Position numbers and translations under genes: made by a program. 42,414 nt of DNA from NCBI GenBank assembly GCA_003818605.1, contig RPQS01000031.1, positions 1 to 42,414 of the forward strand, written 5' to 3'. This document shows positions 1 to 7,969 of the stretch, piece after piece (position 1 is the stretch's first letter; the number at the start of each line of letters is the position of its first letter). The notes beneath the pieces were generated by a model, which was not told where the DNA came from, did no database searches, and saw only the letters and a program-made list of their open reading frames with translations. This DNA is from Candidatus Zhuqueibacterota bacterium. GTDB taxonomy: Bacteria; Electryoneota; RPQS01.

Positions 1-1121
1 CCGTGTCCGGTCGGAAGGAAGCACATATTTGTCAAATCTTGACCGTCGCACGAAAAAAGACAAGGATGCAGAATATGATTATAGATTCCGTCCACACGAT
101 AATGTGCCAAATCGTTCCACATGTACAAAAATTCAAAATCGAAACCACCGACGTCCGGCTCTTTCGTCCGCAGGGCATGATATATCCGCCGGGCAGCGCT
201 GTCTTCCAGCAGTTCATCGCCGTCCATGCAGAGAATCCAATCCGGCTTTTGGCGGAGAGCCATTTGCAGGATGTGATTTTTATCGCGCACTTTATCGAGC
301 GGAACGTTTTCCTGACGGTCGTATTCCATGACTGCGGGATGGACTTGGCAAATCCATGGCGTTTGATCGGTGGAACCATCGTCGAGAATGACAATTCCGT
401 CCGCAATGCGCGCAATTCCATTTAAAACGTCGCGCAGCCAGCGATCTTCATTCTTGATGTTCATTTGGCAGATGATACGCGGGAATACCCTTTCCTGCCT
501 GTTGAAGCATACGGCTTTCAGCCGTTTTCCCCCGGCAGTGGCCGTGACCGTTACATGGTCGTAATAATCCGCAAGCAGTTTTTCAAGATCAGCGGAACTG
601 AAAAGACGAATGTGTGTTGATTCGTAGTCCGCTAATCCTTCCGGAACGAACACCACCAGTTTGCCGCCTGCCTTTAAAACGCGTGCCGCTTCTTTCAGCA
701 AGGGTGTGGGGTGAGCCTCAAAACTCAACACTCCGTTTAAAAGCACCGTGTCAAACGTATGATTTCCGAAAGGCAGCGGCCCGCCCACGCCCAACTGAAA
801 AGACAAGCGGCGGCGCACGTCATCCGGCTCATGCGATTGGTGTTTTTGCGCTGCCGCAATAGCGACGGGAGCAATGTCATAACCCGTCACTTCGCATCCC
901 TTACGTGACAGCAATACGGCGATTTCACCGGTACCGCATCCGAGATCCAAAACGCGGCCTTTTACTTCCGCCGAATTCACGATGTCGCGGGTATCGGTCT
1001 GTGCTTCGCGGAAGGCAATCGTCGTTCGTTCCGGATGCTTTTGTATGACGTCCTGAAAATGGCGCTCGCGCGCTTCATTTAATTTGGCTTTTCGCGGATC
1101 CGTGTTCAATCCAGTCATCAT
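1..1121 (-). CDS. Methyltransferase-glycosyltransferase (GT2) fusion, 3' end cut by window
   Basis: The frame is open from an ATG at 1121 (upstream in-frame TAG) to the left edge, giving at least 373 residues with no stop. The N-terminal third is a class I SAM-dependent methyltransferase: motif I VLDLGCGTGE lies at residues 57-66, followed by the acidic GYD end of beta-2 and a FDTVLLNGVLSF stretch. From about residue 222 a family 2 glycosyltransferase begins (IICQMNIKNEDRWL), with VILDDGSTDQT at about 244-254 and MDGDE at 299-303, the nucleotide-sugar/metal-binding DXD-like site. Such two-domain proteins usually modify cell-surface glycans or sugar-linked metabolites; the substrate is not predictable. 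It sits 81 bases downstream of the FkbM methyltransferase gene on the same strand, so co-transcription is likely. The SD is weak. A second ATG directly follows the first. Confidence 0.85.
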   Translation of the reverse strand, partial: MMTGLNTDPRKAKLNEARERHFQDVIQKHPERTTIAFREAQTDTRDIVNSAEVKGRVLDLGCGTGEIAVLLSRKGCEVTGYDIAPVAIAAAQKHQSHEPDDVRRRLSFQLGVGGPLPFGNHTFDTVLLNGVLSFEAHPTPLLKEAARVLKAGGKLVVFVPEGLADYESTHIRLFSSADLEKLLADYYDHVTVTATAGGKRLKAVCFNRQERVFPRIICQMNIKNEDRWLRDVLNGIARIADGIVILDDGSTDQTPWICQVHPAVMEYDRQENVPLDKVRDKNHILQMALRQKPDWILCMDGDELLEDSAARRIYHALRTKEPDVGGFDFEFLYMWNDLAHYRVDGIYNHILHPCLFSCDGQDLTNMCFLPTGH

Positions 1122-1202
1122 GTCAGGCGCTTTCTTCGCTCGTTTCGGAAACTAATTATGAAAACACGTTTTCTCTTTTTACCATTGCCGCCGCGATTCG
1201 AT

Positions 1203-2075
1203 TTATCGCGTGAACAGCAGCATGTGCCAGTTATGACTCTGATCCAACTGATCCAGATTCATAAAGCGGAGCGAAGCGTCATCTTCGATGTGCGCCATGC
1301 GAAATCCCTTGCGCATGAGCTTCTCCGCCGTGGGACGCACCAGCGAATTATACTCCAAAAGCAGTTGAATACGCGGATTGACATGCAACGTGAAATCCGC
1401 TCCGTCAATGATTTGCGGTTCCGAACCTTCCGCGTCTATCTTGATGACGTCCACACGGCCGCGCGGATGTTCGCGGAAGTATTCATCCAGCGACGTGCAT
1501 TCGACTTGTATGGCTTCGGTGGTATCGTTGTGAACGGGACTCGGGTTTCCCCAGAAGAAATTTCCCGAAGCTTGATGCCGCGCCCACTTGTGAAACGTCA
1601 GCACTTTCGGAACTTCCATCACACCCTTGCGTTCCAGCGTCGTGTAGGACTGGTAGCCGTTCACTTCCAGACTGCGGTGTAAAAGATTATGAACATCGGG
1701 ATTCGGCTCGAAGGCAATCACATGCCCCTTCGGTCCGACTAAACTTGCAGCAATCAGCGTGTACCATCCGAAGTTCGCGCCGATATCCACGACCGTCATA
1801 CCGCCCCGAATCAAACGGCGAAACACTTCAGTCACTCCCATTTCCCATTTGCCGTCCACGAGAATATGCGGCGCTAAACTGATATCCCGTGTATCCACAA
1901 AAATTTTATGACCGTAAATCGTGGATGTGATAGCCATGTGGTCGCCAAGGTAGTGGCTGGAGCGCAGAGATGAAGTGTTCCTCAATTCGGCAATTGCCGA
2001 ATTGAAATTAACACTCGAAACGGCGGCGGCGTGAGCTTCATCCGTCATCACGGGGGTATCGTTCCGGTCGCCCAT
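1203..2075 (-). CDS. FkbM-family SAM-dependent methyltransferase
   Basis: This 290-residue protein has the FkbM methyltransferase signature: motif I VVDIGANFGWYT at residues 95-106, the acidic ribose-binding residue in AFEPNP (E123), and the typical DVIKIDAEGSEP block near residue 210. FkbM enzymes O-methylate sugars or polyketide/glycan hydroxyls, and in bacteria they are common in surface polysaccharide loci. The start at 2075 is supported by an AAAGGAAAA SD five bases upstream. The first 45 residues precede the conserved fold and look variable. The downstream neighbour on the same strand is a methyltransferase-glycosyltransferase fusion, which supports a role in glycan decoration. Family is sure; the acceptor substrate is unknown. 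Confidence 0.9.
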   Translation of the reverse strand: MGDRNDTPVMTDEAHAAAVSSVNFNSAIAELRNTSSLRSSHYLGDHMAITSTIYGHKIFVDTRDISLAPHILVDGKWEMGVTEVFRRLIRGGMTVVDIGANFGWYTLIAASLVGPKGHVIAFEPNPDVHNLLHRSLEVNGYQSYTTLERKGVMEVPKVLTFHKWARHQASGNFFWGNPSPVHNDTTEAIQVECTSLDEYFREHPRGRVDVIKIDAEGSEPQIIDGADFTLHVNPRIQLLLEYNSLVRPTAEKLMRKGFRMAHIEDDASLRFMNLDQLDQSHNWHMLLFTR

Positions 2076-2391
2076 TCTACTTTTCCTTTGTTCGGGTATT
2101 TAAGGGGAGTGGCGGACATCCGAAGGTCGTAGCGTCATGCTATATCAACGTAGGGTCATCTTTACCGAGGCATGGCGCACCATGTAGCATTTCGCAAGAA
2201 CTGCACCACCTCTCCTTCAACATGTATCTCGTTGAAATAAATAAAGATATGCATAACAAAAGCTGTCTAAATGACCTTTTTCTGCCGCCTTCAATTCATA
2301 GCGGAAAAAAACGCTGGTTTAGCCAAAAACAAAGCGCCCGGCCGCTAAGGCCGGGCGCTATCGAAAAACGGGTATTGCGAACAGGACCCAA
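2076..2391. other. Intergenic region between the FkbM and M29 genes
   Basis: This stretch of about 315 bases holds the terminator of the aminopeptidase gene near 2326-2359 and the upstream region of the FkbM gene. A possible ORF at 2222-2440 has no SD and runs into the terminator and the aminopeptidase end, so I do not call it. A short CATGG/CCATG palindrome lies near 2170-2187. I see no RNA gene. Confidence 0.5.
2326..2359 (-). terminator. Rho-independent terminator of the M29 aminopeptidase gene
   Basis: An 11-base-pair GC-rich stem (AGCGCCCGGCC paired with GGCCGGGCGCT, loop GCTAA, 2333-2359) is followed on the minus strand by a T-rich tract (TTTGTTTTT). It begins about 30 bases after the stop of the aminopeptidase. 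Confidence 0.85.
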
Positions 2392-3519
2392 TCAGTTCTT
2401 GCGTAAGTTTTCGGGATTCAAACCGACGAAAGCTTCATGAACGAATTTGCCGTCTTTGCGAATCAACTGATCGTCGAAATAAATCTCGCCGCCGCCTTTT
2501 TCCGGCCTTTGGATGAGCACGAGATCCCAGTGAATGGCGGAACGATTGCCGTTATCGGCTTCATTCTCATACGCGTTGCCGGGCGTGAAATGGAATGAGC
2601 CGGATATTTTTTCATCGAACAGAATATCGTCCATCGCTTCTTCGATATAGGGATGGAAACCCAGCGCGAATTCGCCAATATAGCGCGCGCCTTCGTCGGT
2701 GTCGAGAATCGTGTTCAGACGCGCTGTGTCATTTGCCGAGGCTTCGACAATTTTCCCTTTTTCAAAACGGAAACGCACGTTCTCGAAGGTGAATCCGCGA
2801 TTGGTGGACGGAGCATTATACTGAATGACGCCCTCGACCGAATCGCGAACCGGAGCCGTGAAGATTTCCAGATCGGGAATGTTGAAGTGGCCGTCGCACT
2901 TCATCACGTTAATGCCTTTGATGGAAAAACGCAGATCGGTTCCGGGGCTAACGATGCGCACTTTGTCGGTTTTCTTCATGAATTCAACGACCGGATTCAT
3001 CGCCTCCGAAGCCTTTGCCCAGTCCACTTTGGTGCAAACTTTATAGAAGAAATCTTCGAAAGCTTCCAGAGACATTTTCGCCATCTGCGCCATCTGCGGC
3101 GACGGAAAACGCAGCACGACCCAGCGGGTATGCCCAACACGCTGCTCGAGATGAACGGGCTTCATCCACAGCCGCTCATAGAGTCCCATCTGATCCCCGG
3201 GAACGTCGGAGAGTTCCTTCGCATTGAAAATTCCGCGTACACCGATATAGGCATTCATTTTTTTCATGCGATAGAGTTCGCAGTCCGCGATAAGCTTCAT
3301 GCGATCTTCCGTCGCGTTCAGGTAAAGCTTCCGCTGAACACGCTGGGATTTCATCTCCAAAACGGGATTCCCGCCGACATCACAGACTTCCTGAACCAGC
3401 ACCGCCATAAATTCCGGGGGAACATCAAAACCCTCGATCAACACATTGTCACCGGCTTTTACGGCTGTGGAGTAGCGTACAAGGACGCGGGCTAAATCAA
3501 CGTAGCGTGGGTCTGCCAT
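2392..3519 (-). CDS. Aminopeptidase, M29 family (AmpS/AmpT-like)
   Basis: This 375-residue protein matches the M29 (thermophilic metallo-aminopeptidase) family over its usual length. The expected metal ligands are all visible: E218 in NIPDLEIFTAP, E283 in YIGEFALGFHP, H310 in SFHFTPGNAY, and H330 with D332 in AIHWDLV. These enzymes remove N-terminal residues from peptides in the cytoplasm with a co-catalytic dimetal centre. There is no signal peptide. The start ATG at 3519 has an AGGAAAAC SD. The gene stands alone with its own terminator. Together with the two OPT transporters in the window it fits use of peptides as a nutrient (inference). Confidence 0.93.
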   Translation of the reverse strand: MADPRYVDLARVLVRYSTAVKAGDNVLIEGFDVPPEFMAVLVQEVCDVGGNPVLEMKSQRVQRKLYLNATEDRMKLIADCELYRMKKMNAYIGVRGIFNAKELSDVPGDQMGLYERLWMKPVHLEQRVGHTRWVVLRFPSPQMAQMAKMSLEAFEDFFYKVCTKVDWAKASEAMNPVVEFMKKTDKVRIVSPGTDLRFSIKGINVMKCDGHFNIPDLEIFTAPVRDSVEGVIQYNAPSTNRGFTFENVRFRFEKGKIVEASANDTARLNTILDTDEGARYIGEFALGFHPYIEEAMDDILFDEKISGSFHFTPGNAYENEADNGNRSAIHWDLVLIQRPEKGGGEIYFDDQLIRKDGKFVHEAFVGLNPENLRKN

Positions 3520-3621
3520 GTTTTCCTCTAAGTCTTGTGTGGAATTTCGCTCAGTAGCAGTGCTAATGCATCAAATTTACGATATTTTTTCTCCATTTGC
3601 AACCAAAGATGCGCAAAACCA

Positions 3622-4320
3622 TCAGTTCTTCGGTTTTGTGTCCGGTGATGCGGATGGACCGCCGACAATCTGCATCAGGTTTGCGGCCCGCCGGTTTACG
3701 TAATTGCCCGTCACACGGTAGCGAAGCGGGGATGGAATAATGGCCGCCAGGCGACACGCCTGATCCGGAGTGAGTTGTCGAGCGGAAACTCCAAAATGAT
3801 AGCGCGCCCCCTCCTCGATTCCGAATACTCCCGGGCCAAATTCAATACAGTTAAGATATAGCTCTAAAATACGGTTTTTTGACAGCAGCAATTCCATGAG
3901 CCAAGTAATGACCGCTTCGCGGCCTTTACGGATATAGCTGCGGGTAGGAGAAAGGTAAAGATTTTTTGCCAACTGCTGTGTAATCGTACTGCCGCCGCGT
4001 TTGATGCGTTCCTTCTCTTCATTCAGCTCGTAAGCCTTTTTCATCGCATCCCAATCGAATCCGTGATGACTGTAAAATCCGTCGTCTTCGGCCGCTACCA
4101 CAGCCTTTTGCATCACGCGCGGAATACTTGCAATCGGCAGCCACGTTTGTTTGATCGTCAACTCTTTTCCGGCCGCTTGGGCCTGCCTTACCCGCATGCG
4201 TATCCAAGCCGTATTGTGAGGATTATGGAAAGACAGCGCCGCTACCTGCACGACCGTGACAATCGCAGCAAGCATCACATAGACGAAACATAGCAGCAGA
4301 ATGGATTTAACGATACGCAT
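3622..4320 (-). CDS. mtgA: Monofunctional peptidoglycan transglycosylase (GT51)
   Basis: A 232-residue GT51 glycosyltransferase polymerises lipid II into glycan strands at the inner membrane. One N-terminal membrane anchor spans about residues 5-30. The GT51 motifs occur in order: EDDGFYSHHGFD (78-89, catalytic E78), RGGSTITQQLAKNL (108-121), RKGREA (131-136) and KNRILELYLNCIEFG (148-162). No transpeptidase domain follows, so it is MtgA rather than a class A penicillin-binding protein, and the length is normal for MtgA. The start ATG at 4320 gives a short cytoplasmic tail (MRIVK) before the anchor. A plausible promoter lies 34-61 bases upstream. The gene is monocistronic in appearance, between the M29 peptidase and an AraC-type regulator. 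Confidence 0.93.
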   Translation of the reverse strand: MRIVKSILLLCFVYVMLAAIVTVVQVAALSFHNPHNTAWIRMRVRQAQAAGKELTIKQTWLPIASIPRVMQKAVVAAEDDGFYSHHGFDWDAMKKAYELNEEKERIKRGGSTITQQLAKNLYLSPTRSYIRKGREAVITWLMELLLSKNRILELYLNCIEFGPGVFGIEEGARYHFGVSARQLTPDQACRLAAIIPSPLRYRVTGNYVNRRAANLMQIVGGPSASPDTKPKN

Positions 4321-4353
4321 ATCGGATTTTTCCGGCTGGATAAAACGGAAATA

Positions 4354-4381
4354 AATATAGCAGACATTAGCAGAGAATCAA
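4354..4381 (-). promoter_or_regulatory. Sigma70-like promoter of mtgA
   Basis: On the minus strand, TTGATT (4381-4376) and TATATT (4359-4354) are separated by 16 bases, about 34 bases before the mtgA start codon. The -10 is the same hexamer seen at three other promoters in this window. Confidence 0.55.
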
Positions 4382-4411
4382 GCGCGAATAAATAAGCACT
4401 ATCATCGAACG

Positions 4412-4441
4412 GCAAATCCCGCCGGATACGGCGGGATTTGC
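4412..4441. terminator. Strong hairpin downstream of the AraC-type gene
   Basis: A 13-base-pair perfect stem (GCAAATCCCGCCG, loop GATA, CGGCGGGATTTGC) lies about 50 bases beyond the regulator's stop. No T-run follows on either strand, so termination is likely but not certain. Confidence 0.55.
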
Positions 4442-4492
4442 AGATGCGTCTGGGCTGAATACGGCGGTTTGAATCGGGCTGAACCAATCGGA

Positions 4493-5401
4493 TCAGCTCG
4501 CTTTTTCGACCGGAACTTGTATTTCCGTTAAAAGATCTTCCGGTTTCGTTTGATCGGGATCGTTCAGATAAACTTCCAGCGATGGCCCTTGCCGCAAATG
4601 ATAGCCTTGCTTCGGCACCCATTCGCCGCAGAGCCGTGCATACATTCCGGCAAGACCCGAATACGGGCCTTTTAATACGGCGGTCGCGTACGATCCGCCT
4701 CCGATTTCCTGCACGTGGATTTCACCTTCCGCTTCTACGTCTCTGCTCAACGTGAGACAGGCTTCATAGCGGATTTTCTCCGGCGGCGTGATTTCCGGAT
4801 CGTCATAGCAGACTCCGATAAATCGGGTTTGCGGTCCAAAGAGTCCGTTCTTCCCCGCCCATGCGCAGAGTTTCTTCCACGCGGTATCCGCCGATTCGGC
4901 ATACGGCCCTTGCGCTCTTACGAAAGCCACGCGAATCGGATCTACGGTTTTAATTTGCGCGTCCATCTCCCATGCTCCTGTGTTGATCGGTTCGAAATCC
5001 TGTAAATCTCCCTGCGGATGATAGCTTACGGCGGAAGAGGATTTCCGGGACAGCACAGAGCGTTTTTCCTTGCGATAAACGGACGGCGGCACGCCGAACA
5101 GTTCACGGAACGCTTTCGTGAAGGCGTCGAGCGTTTCATATCCCGCATCGAAAGCGATGCGCGTCACGGATTCGCCGTTGTACTTCAACGTGTAAGCGGC
5201 GCGCTCCAGTCTTAAACGGCGGATATGATCCATCACACTCTCTCCTGTCATGCCCCGGAAAACCCGGTGGAAGTGAAAGGGCGAAAAGCTTGCCACGGCC
5301 GCCAACTCATCCAGCGACACCGCCTCATTCAGATGGTTCTGAATATGGATGAGAACACGCAGGATGCGCTGCTGATAATCGTGTTCGGTCGAGGTTTTCA
5401 T
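4493..5401 (-). CDS. AraC-family regulator with C-terminal GyrI-like effector domain
   Basis: About 302 residues. The first 110 form an AraC/XylS DNA-binding domain with two helix-turn-helices: LDELAAVASFSPFHFHRVF, then SVTRIAFDAGYETLDAFTKA ending in the family hallmark FRELFGVPPSVYRK. After a linker, residues 145-300 resemble the GyrI-like/SOUL small-molecule-binding fold of Rob-type activators (KTVDPIRVAFVRAQGPY, GGSYATAVLKGPYSGL, SLEVYLNDP). Rob- and BmrR-like proteins sense cationic or amphipathic drugs and activate efflux or stress genes. I chose the ATG at 5401 because GGAAG lies 9 bases upstream; a GTG at 5410 is possible but would sit on that SD. No drug-efflux gene is adjacent, so its targets are elsewhere. 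Confidence 0.88.
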   Translation of the reverse strand: MKTSTEHDYQQRILRVLIHIQNHLNEAVSLDELAAVASFSPFHFHRVFRGMTGESVMDHIRRLRLERAAYTLKYNGESVTRIAFDAGYETLDAFTKAFRELFGVPPSVYRKEKRSVLSRKSSSAVSYHPQGDLQDFEPINTGAWEMDAQIKTVDPIRVAFVRAQGPYAESADTAWKKLCAWAGKNGLFGPQTRFIGVCYDDPEITPPEKIRYEACLTLSRDVEAEGEIHVQEIGGGSYATAVLKGPYSGLAGMYARLCGEWVPKQGYHLRQGPSLEVYLNDPDQTKPEDLLTEIQVPVEKAS

Positions 5402-5483
5402 GTCATTCACTTCCGCAGGACAAGATAGAGAATCATACCGCCGGATACCCGTCCGAATTTGCGGTTTTCCAATCGCGAGAAGC

Positions 5484-5801
5484 TTACATACGGTTTAGCG
5501 CTTGGGTCATCTGCTTGCGATATTTTTCCAAAGCGGTCCGCCCTTCCTTTGTTAAACGGAGCACGGTGCGCGGCACGCGATCCACGAACGTTTTTTCCAC
5601 TTCGAGATAATGCGCTTCTTCGAGTTTTACGATATGCGAAGAAAGATTGCCGCGCGTGAGTCCGGTATGCCGCAGCAAAAAAGTGAAATCCGAGCATTCC
5701 ACGATATACAGCGCGGTCATAATCGCGAGTCTGGCCGGAGCGTGAATCACAGGATCCAAGTCCGCGAGCGATTTGAAATCCGGATGGTCAGGCGTTGACA
5801 T
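5484..5801 (-). CDS. Winged-helix transcriptional regulator (HTH_34 / MarR-like)
   Basis: About 105 residues forming one winged helix: a leader (LDPVIHAPARLAIMTALYI), recognition region (TGLTRGNLSSHIVKLEEAHY) and wing (VEKTFVDRVPRTVLRLTKEG), ending in a short helix. This matches the short winged-helix regulators (Pfam HTH_34 type) usually paired with a membrane protein. Two adjacent ATGs occur; the one at 5801 is six bases from a GGAG SD and is preferred to the one at 5804. The start overlaps the end of the upstream membrane-protein gene by 14 bases, so the two are translationally coupled. A likely binding site is the palindrome at 6429-6457 over the operon promoter, implying autoregulation (inference). 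Confidence 0.85.
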   Translation of the reverse strand: MSTPDHPDFKSLADLDPVIHAPARLAIMTALYIVECSDFTFLLRHTGLTRGNLSSHIVKLEEAHYLEVEKTFVDRVPRTVLRLTKEGRTALEKYRKQMTQALNRM

Positions 5802-6414
5802 CATGGACTCCGCCGTCTTCCAGCTTCGGATTAGCCCGCACAAAGCGAATGAGACGAATGATGCCGATAATGAGTAACACGAAGGAAGTCAGTAACAAAG
5901 CGATTCCCGGACTGAAGCCCAGAAAATGTCCGAGAACAAAACAGGCGAGCGCGAACGCACCGACATAATAGAGATGAGTAATCCGGCGTACGGCGGCGAC
6001 GGCTATTATAATGAGAGCAATAATACCCCCCATGACCATGCGTGCGTATGGCTTGAACGCACCTTGGACCTCCGATGAAAATGTTCCGCTTGCGGCAAGT
6101 GCGCTCAGGAATATAAATGCTACACAGGCTGCAGCCACCAACAAAATCGTGTGCTTCTCCCGCTTGCGACGCAGCATCCTGCTTTCACTAAATCGCGCAT
6201 ACCCCAGCCGGGGATACGTGATGTACTTCTTCCAGGCTTTCTTAAACATAATTATGAAAATGGGGATCAAACCTGCGAAGGCGGGAGAACCACGACTCTC
6301 CAGCACACCACTTGCGAAGAACAAGCCCATTCCCATTAGGAACTCGACGGCTCCATCCTTCTCATACTCTTGATAAATCTTGCTTTCCAATGTTAATAGG
6401 TCTTTTGTTTCCAT
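5788..6414 (-). CDS. Integral membrane protein of unknown function, paired with winged-helix regulator
   Basis: About 208 residues with four hydrophobic segments: a hairpin near residues 25-57 (VEFLMGMGLFFASGVL and FAGLIPIFIIMF), then after a basic stretch (MLRRKREKH) segments near 90-112, 125-145 and 150-190. It ends in a soluble acidic tail. I do not recognise a named family. I chose the ATG at 6414 rather than the in-frame ATG at 6435 because AGGTGG lies five bases upstream of it, and because the earlier ATG falls inside a palindrome overlapping the transcription start. Its 3' end overlaps the regulator gene, and this two-gene layout (membrane protein plus HTH_34 regulator) recurs in bacteria. 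The role may be membrane stress or signalling, but nothing in the sequence fixes it. Confidence 0.75.
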   Translation of the reverse strand: METKDLLTLESKIYQEYEKDGAVEFLMGMGLFFASGVLESRGSPAFAGLIPIFIIMFKKAWKKYITYPRLGYARFSESRMLRRKREKHTILLVAAACVAFIFLSALAASGTFSSEVQGAFKPYARMVMGGIIALIIIAVAAVRRITHLYYVGAFALACFVLGHFLGFSPGIALLLTSFVLLIIGIIRLIRFVRANPKLEDGGVHDVNA

Positions 6415-6428
6415 GGTATCCACCTTTG

Positions 6429-6457
6429 CAGACATGTTTGTGATGCAAACTTGTCTG
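6429..6457. promoter_or_regulatory. Candidate operator: 12-bp inverted repeat over the start site
   Basis: The arms CAGACATGTTTG (6429-6440) and CAAACTTGTCTG (6446-6457) pair with one mismatch around a 5-base centre (TGATG). The right arm covers the expected transcription start of the promoter at 6459-6487. A dimeric winged-helix repressor bound here would block initiation. The regulator encoded at 5484-5801 is the obvious candidate. Confidence 0.65.
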
Positions 6458-6458
6458 T

Positions 6459-6487
6459 AATATAATACACGAGAATCGAAAAGTCAA
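6459..6487 (-). promoter_or_regulatory. Sigma70-like promoter of the membrane protein/regulator operon
   Basis: On the minus strand TTGACT (6487-6482) and TATATT (6464-6459) are separated by exactly 17 bases. Transcription should begin near 6452, inside the inverted repeat at 6429-6457, and about 38 bases before the chosen start codon at 6414. Confidence 0.75.
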
Positions 6488-6500
6488 GATCCTAACGGAC

Positions 6501-6530
6501 AAAAAAACGAGAGGCATAAATTGCCTCTCG
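6501..6530 (-). terminator. Rho-independent terminator of the secreted HExxH gene
   Basis: The 9-base-pair stem CGAGAGGCA/TGCCTCTCG (6508-6530, loop TAAAT) is followed on the minus strand by seven Ts. It lies 27 bases after the stop at 6557. Confidence 0.9.
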
Positions 6531-6556
6531 CTGCGGACAGGTATAACCATTAACTT

Positions 6557-7903
6557 TTAGAGGGTAACCGTGAGTGTCTGCCCCTTTTTATCTATGGTTG
6601 CAGATTTAAATGTGCCGATGATGCTCGGACAAATGACTTTCATTTCTCCGTTTTCTTTGGTGAGCATCGGTTCCTGCTGAATGCCCGTTACAATCAACTC
6701 CTTCACGCCTTCACCGATAGGATGGGAACCTGCCCCCCGGCTCAGCGCCTCAAAATCCATTACTTCAATCAAAGCGTCCTGATTCCCCAGCTTAAGAAAT
6801 CGTCTATGGAGCAGATTGCCTTCACCCAGATTCTGCATGTTCATCGGATCAAATCCCTGCGGCCAAAGACGCTTGTCTCCGCGAGCGTTGATAATCAACG
6901 TCCAGCCGGGTTTGGCTATATAGGATTCGTATTTATTTTTAATCGCAACAAAATAAGCGCGGCAGTCGTCCGCGGCCTTCGTGCGGGCGGCGGCGGCGAA
7001 TTCCGTTGTCCATTGCGCGGGCGGAACCGCGCCGTTTCGAATGCATTCCCTGAGAAGTGAATCCAGATAGAGAGTCGTGTCCGATTCGAGACGCATTTTC
7101 CATTGCGGCAGGCACTTGTCAAGAATCATCGCGATGGAACGCCCCGTGGAATAGGTGCGAAGTCGAATCTGATCCACGGCATATTCGCTGTCCGGCAGAG
7201 TTTCGGGGAAACCTTCCCGGCAGGCCTGCCATTCGATGTAGTAAGCGAGTCCCTCTGTGAGTTCCATACACCGTTCGAAATCACTCGCGGATGAACCGAT
7301 CCGCGCGAAGCGTTGGTCGCGGATATCCAGGGCGGTTGCCGCCCACGCGAGGCGACTGTTTTCATCCGCCGCTGTGACCGCCCGTTTTAAAGCGGCTGTT
7401 TCCATCCGCCGCAGAGCCACAGCCTCTGAGTCCGTCACGGGATACGTAAAGAAATCCATCTCGTTCGCGAACCAATGGCGATGAGATTTTGCTTGAAAGA
7501 CGTGAAACGATTCATGCAGGACAACCCCGGCCCACTCGTTTACGGTCTGCCGATCCGCCAGATTAAAACATATCACGGCAACGGCTCTGCCTTCGAGTTG
7601 ATCCGTTGTGTTGGCGACGGCGAGGCGATGTCTGCCCGTTCGGACACATAAATTGGGATGCAGTGAATCCTGGTGAAAGTCTTCGGGCGGCATCGGGTGA
7701 CCGTACAAATAACTGTTCGTACCGTCGTATATGAGAACGGGGATTCCCGATGGATCGAATCCCGGCCAGAGATCCTGTCTGGCCATCTGGTTTCGCGCCT
7801 CAATGACGTTCCAGACATTGACCGGCTGTTTGGCAGTCTGCGCCCATGTCAGGGAAATTGCGGCCAGTAATGCGGCAACAAGCAAGATGTTTTTCAACTT
7901 CAC
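6557..7903 (-). CDS. Secreted HExxH (gluzincin-like) protein of unknown function
   Basis: A 448-residue protein with a Sec signal peptide (MKLKNILLVAALLAAISLTWA, cleavage near 21). Residues 127-137 read VVLHESFHVFQ, a zinc-binding HExxH (H130, E131, H134). Downstream, ELTEGLAYYIEW places E217 where gluzincins carry the third ligand. That pattern suggests a secreted or periplasmic metallopeptidase, but I do not recognise the family, and the C-terminal half (a beta-rich region near 330-448) has no visible motif. The start is a GTG at 7903 with GAGGT just upstream. It has its own terminator and lies 66 bases downstream of a T9SS cargo gene. The protein itself lacks the T9SS C-terminal domain. 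Confidence 0.75.
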   Translation of the reverse strand: MKLKNILLVAALLAAISLTWAQTAKQPVNVWNVIEARNQMARQDLWPGFDPSGIPVLIYDGTNSYLYGHPMPPEDFHQDSLHPNLCVRTGRHRLAVANTTDQLEGRAVAVICFNLADRQTVNEWAGVVLHESFHVFQAKSHRHWFANEMDFFTYPVTDSEAVALRRMETAALKRAVTAADENSRLAWAATALDIRDQRFARIGSSASDFERCMELTEGLAYYIEWQACREGFPETLPDSEYAVDQIRLRTYSTGRSIAMILDKCLPQWKMRLESDTTLYLDSLLRECIRNGAVPPAQWTTEFAAAARTKAADDCRAYFVAIKNKYESYIAKPGWTLIINARGDKRLWPQGFDPMNMQNLGEGNLLHRRFLKLGNQDALIEVMDFEALSRGAGSHPIGEGVKELIVTGIQQEPMLTKENGEMKVICPSIIGTFKSATIDKKGQTLTVTL

Positions 7904-7969
7904 GAGAACCTCGGCTAATTCCTTCTTTGATTAGAGGGGAATTGTTAATGAGGAAAGGAAAAGACCAAT

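Noticed and set aside
2653-3495. Open frame of 280 codons on the plus strand
   Set aside because: Antisense to the M29 aminopeptidase, whose metal ligands are all in place; the antisense product is not recognisable.
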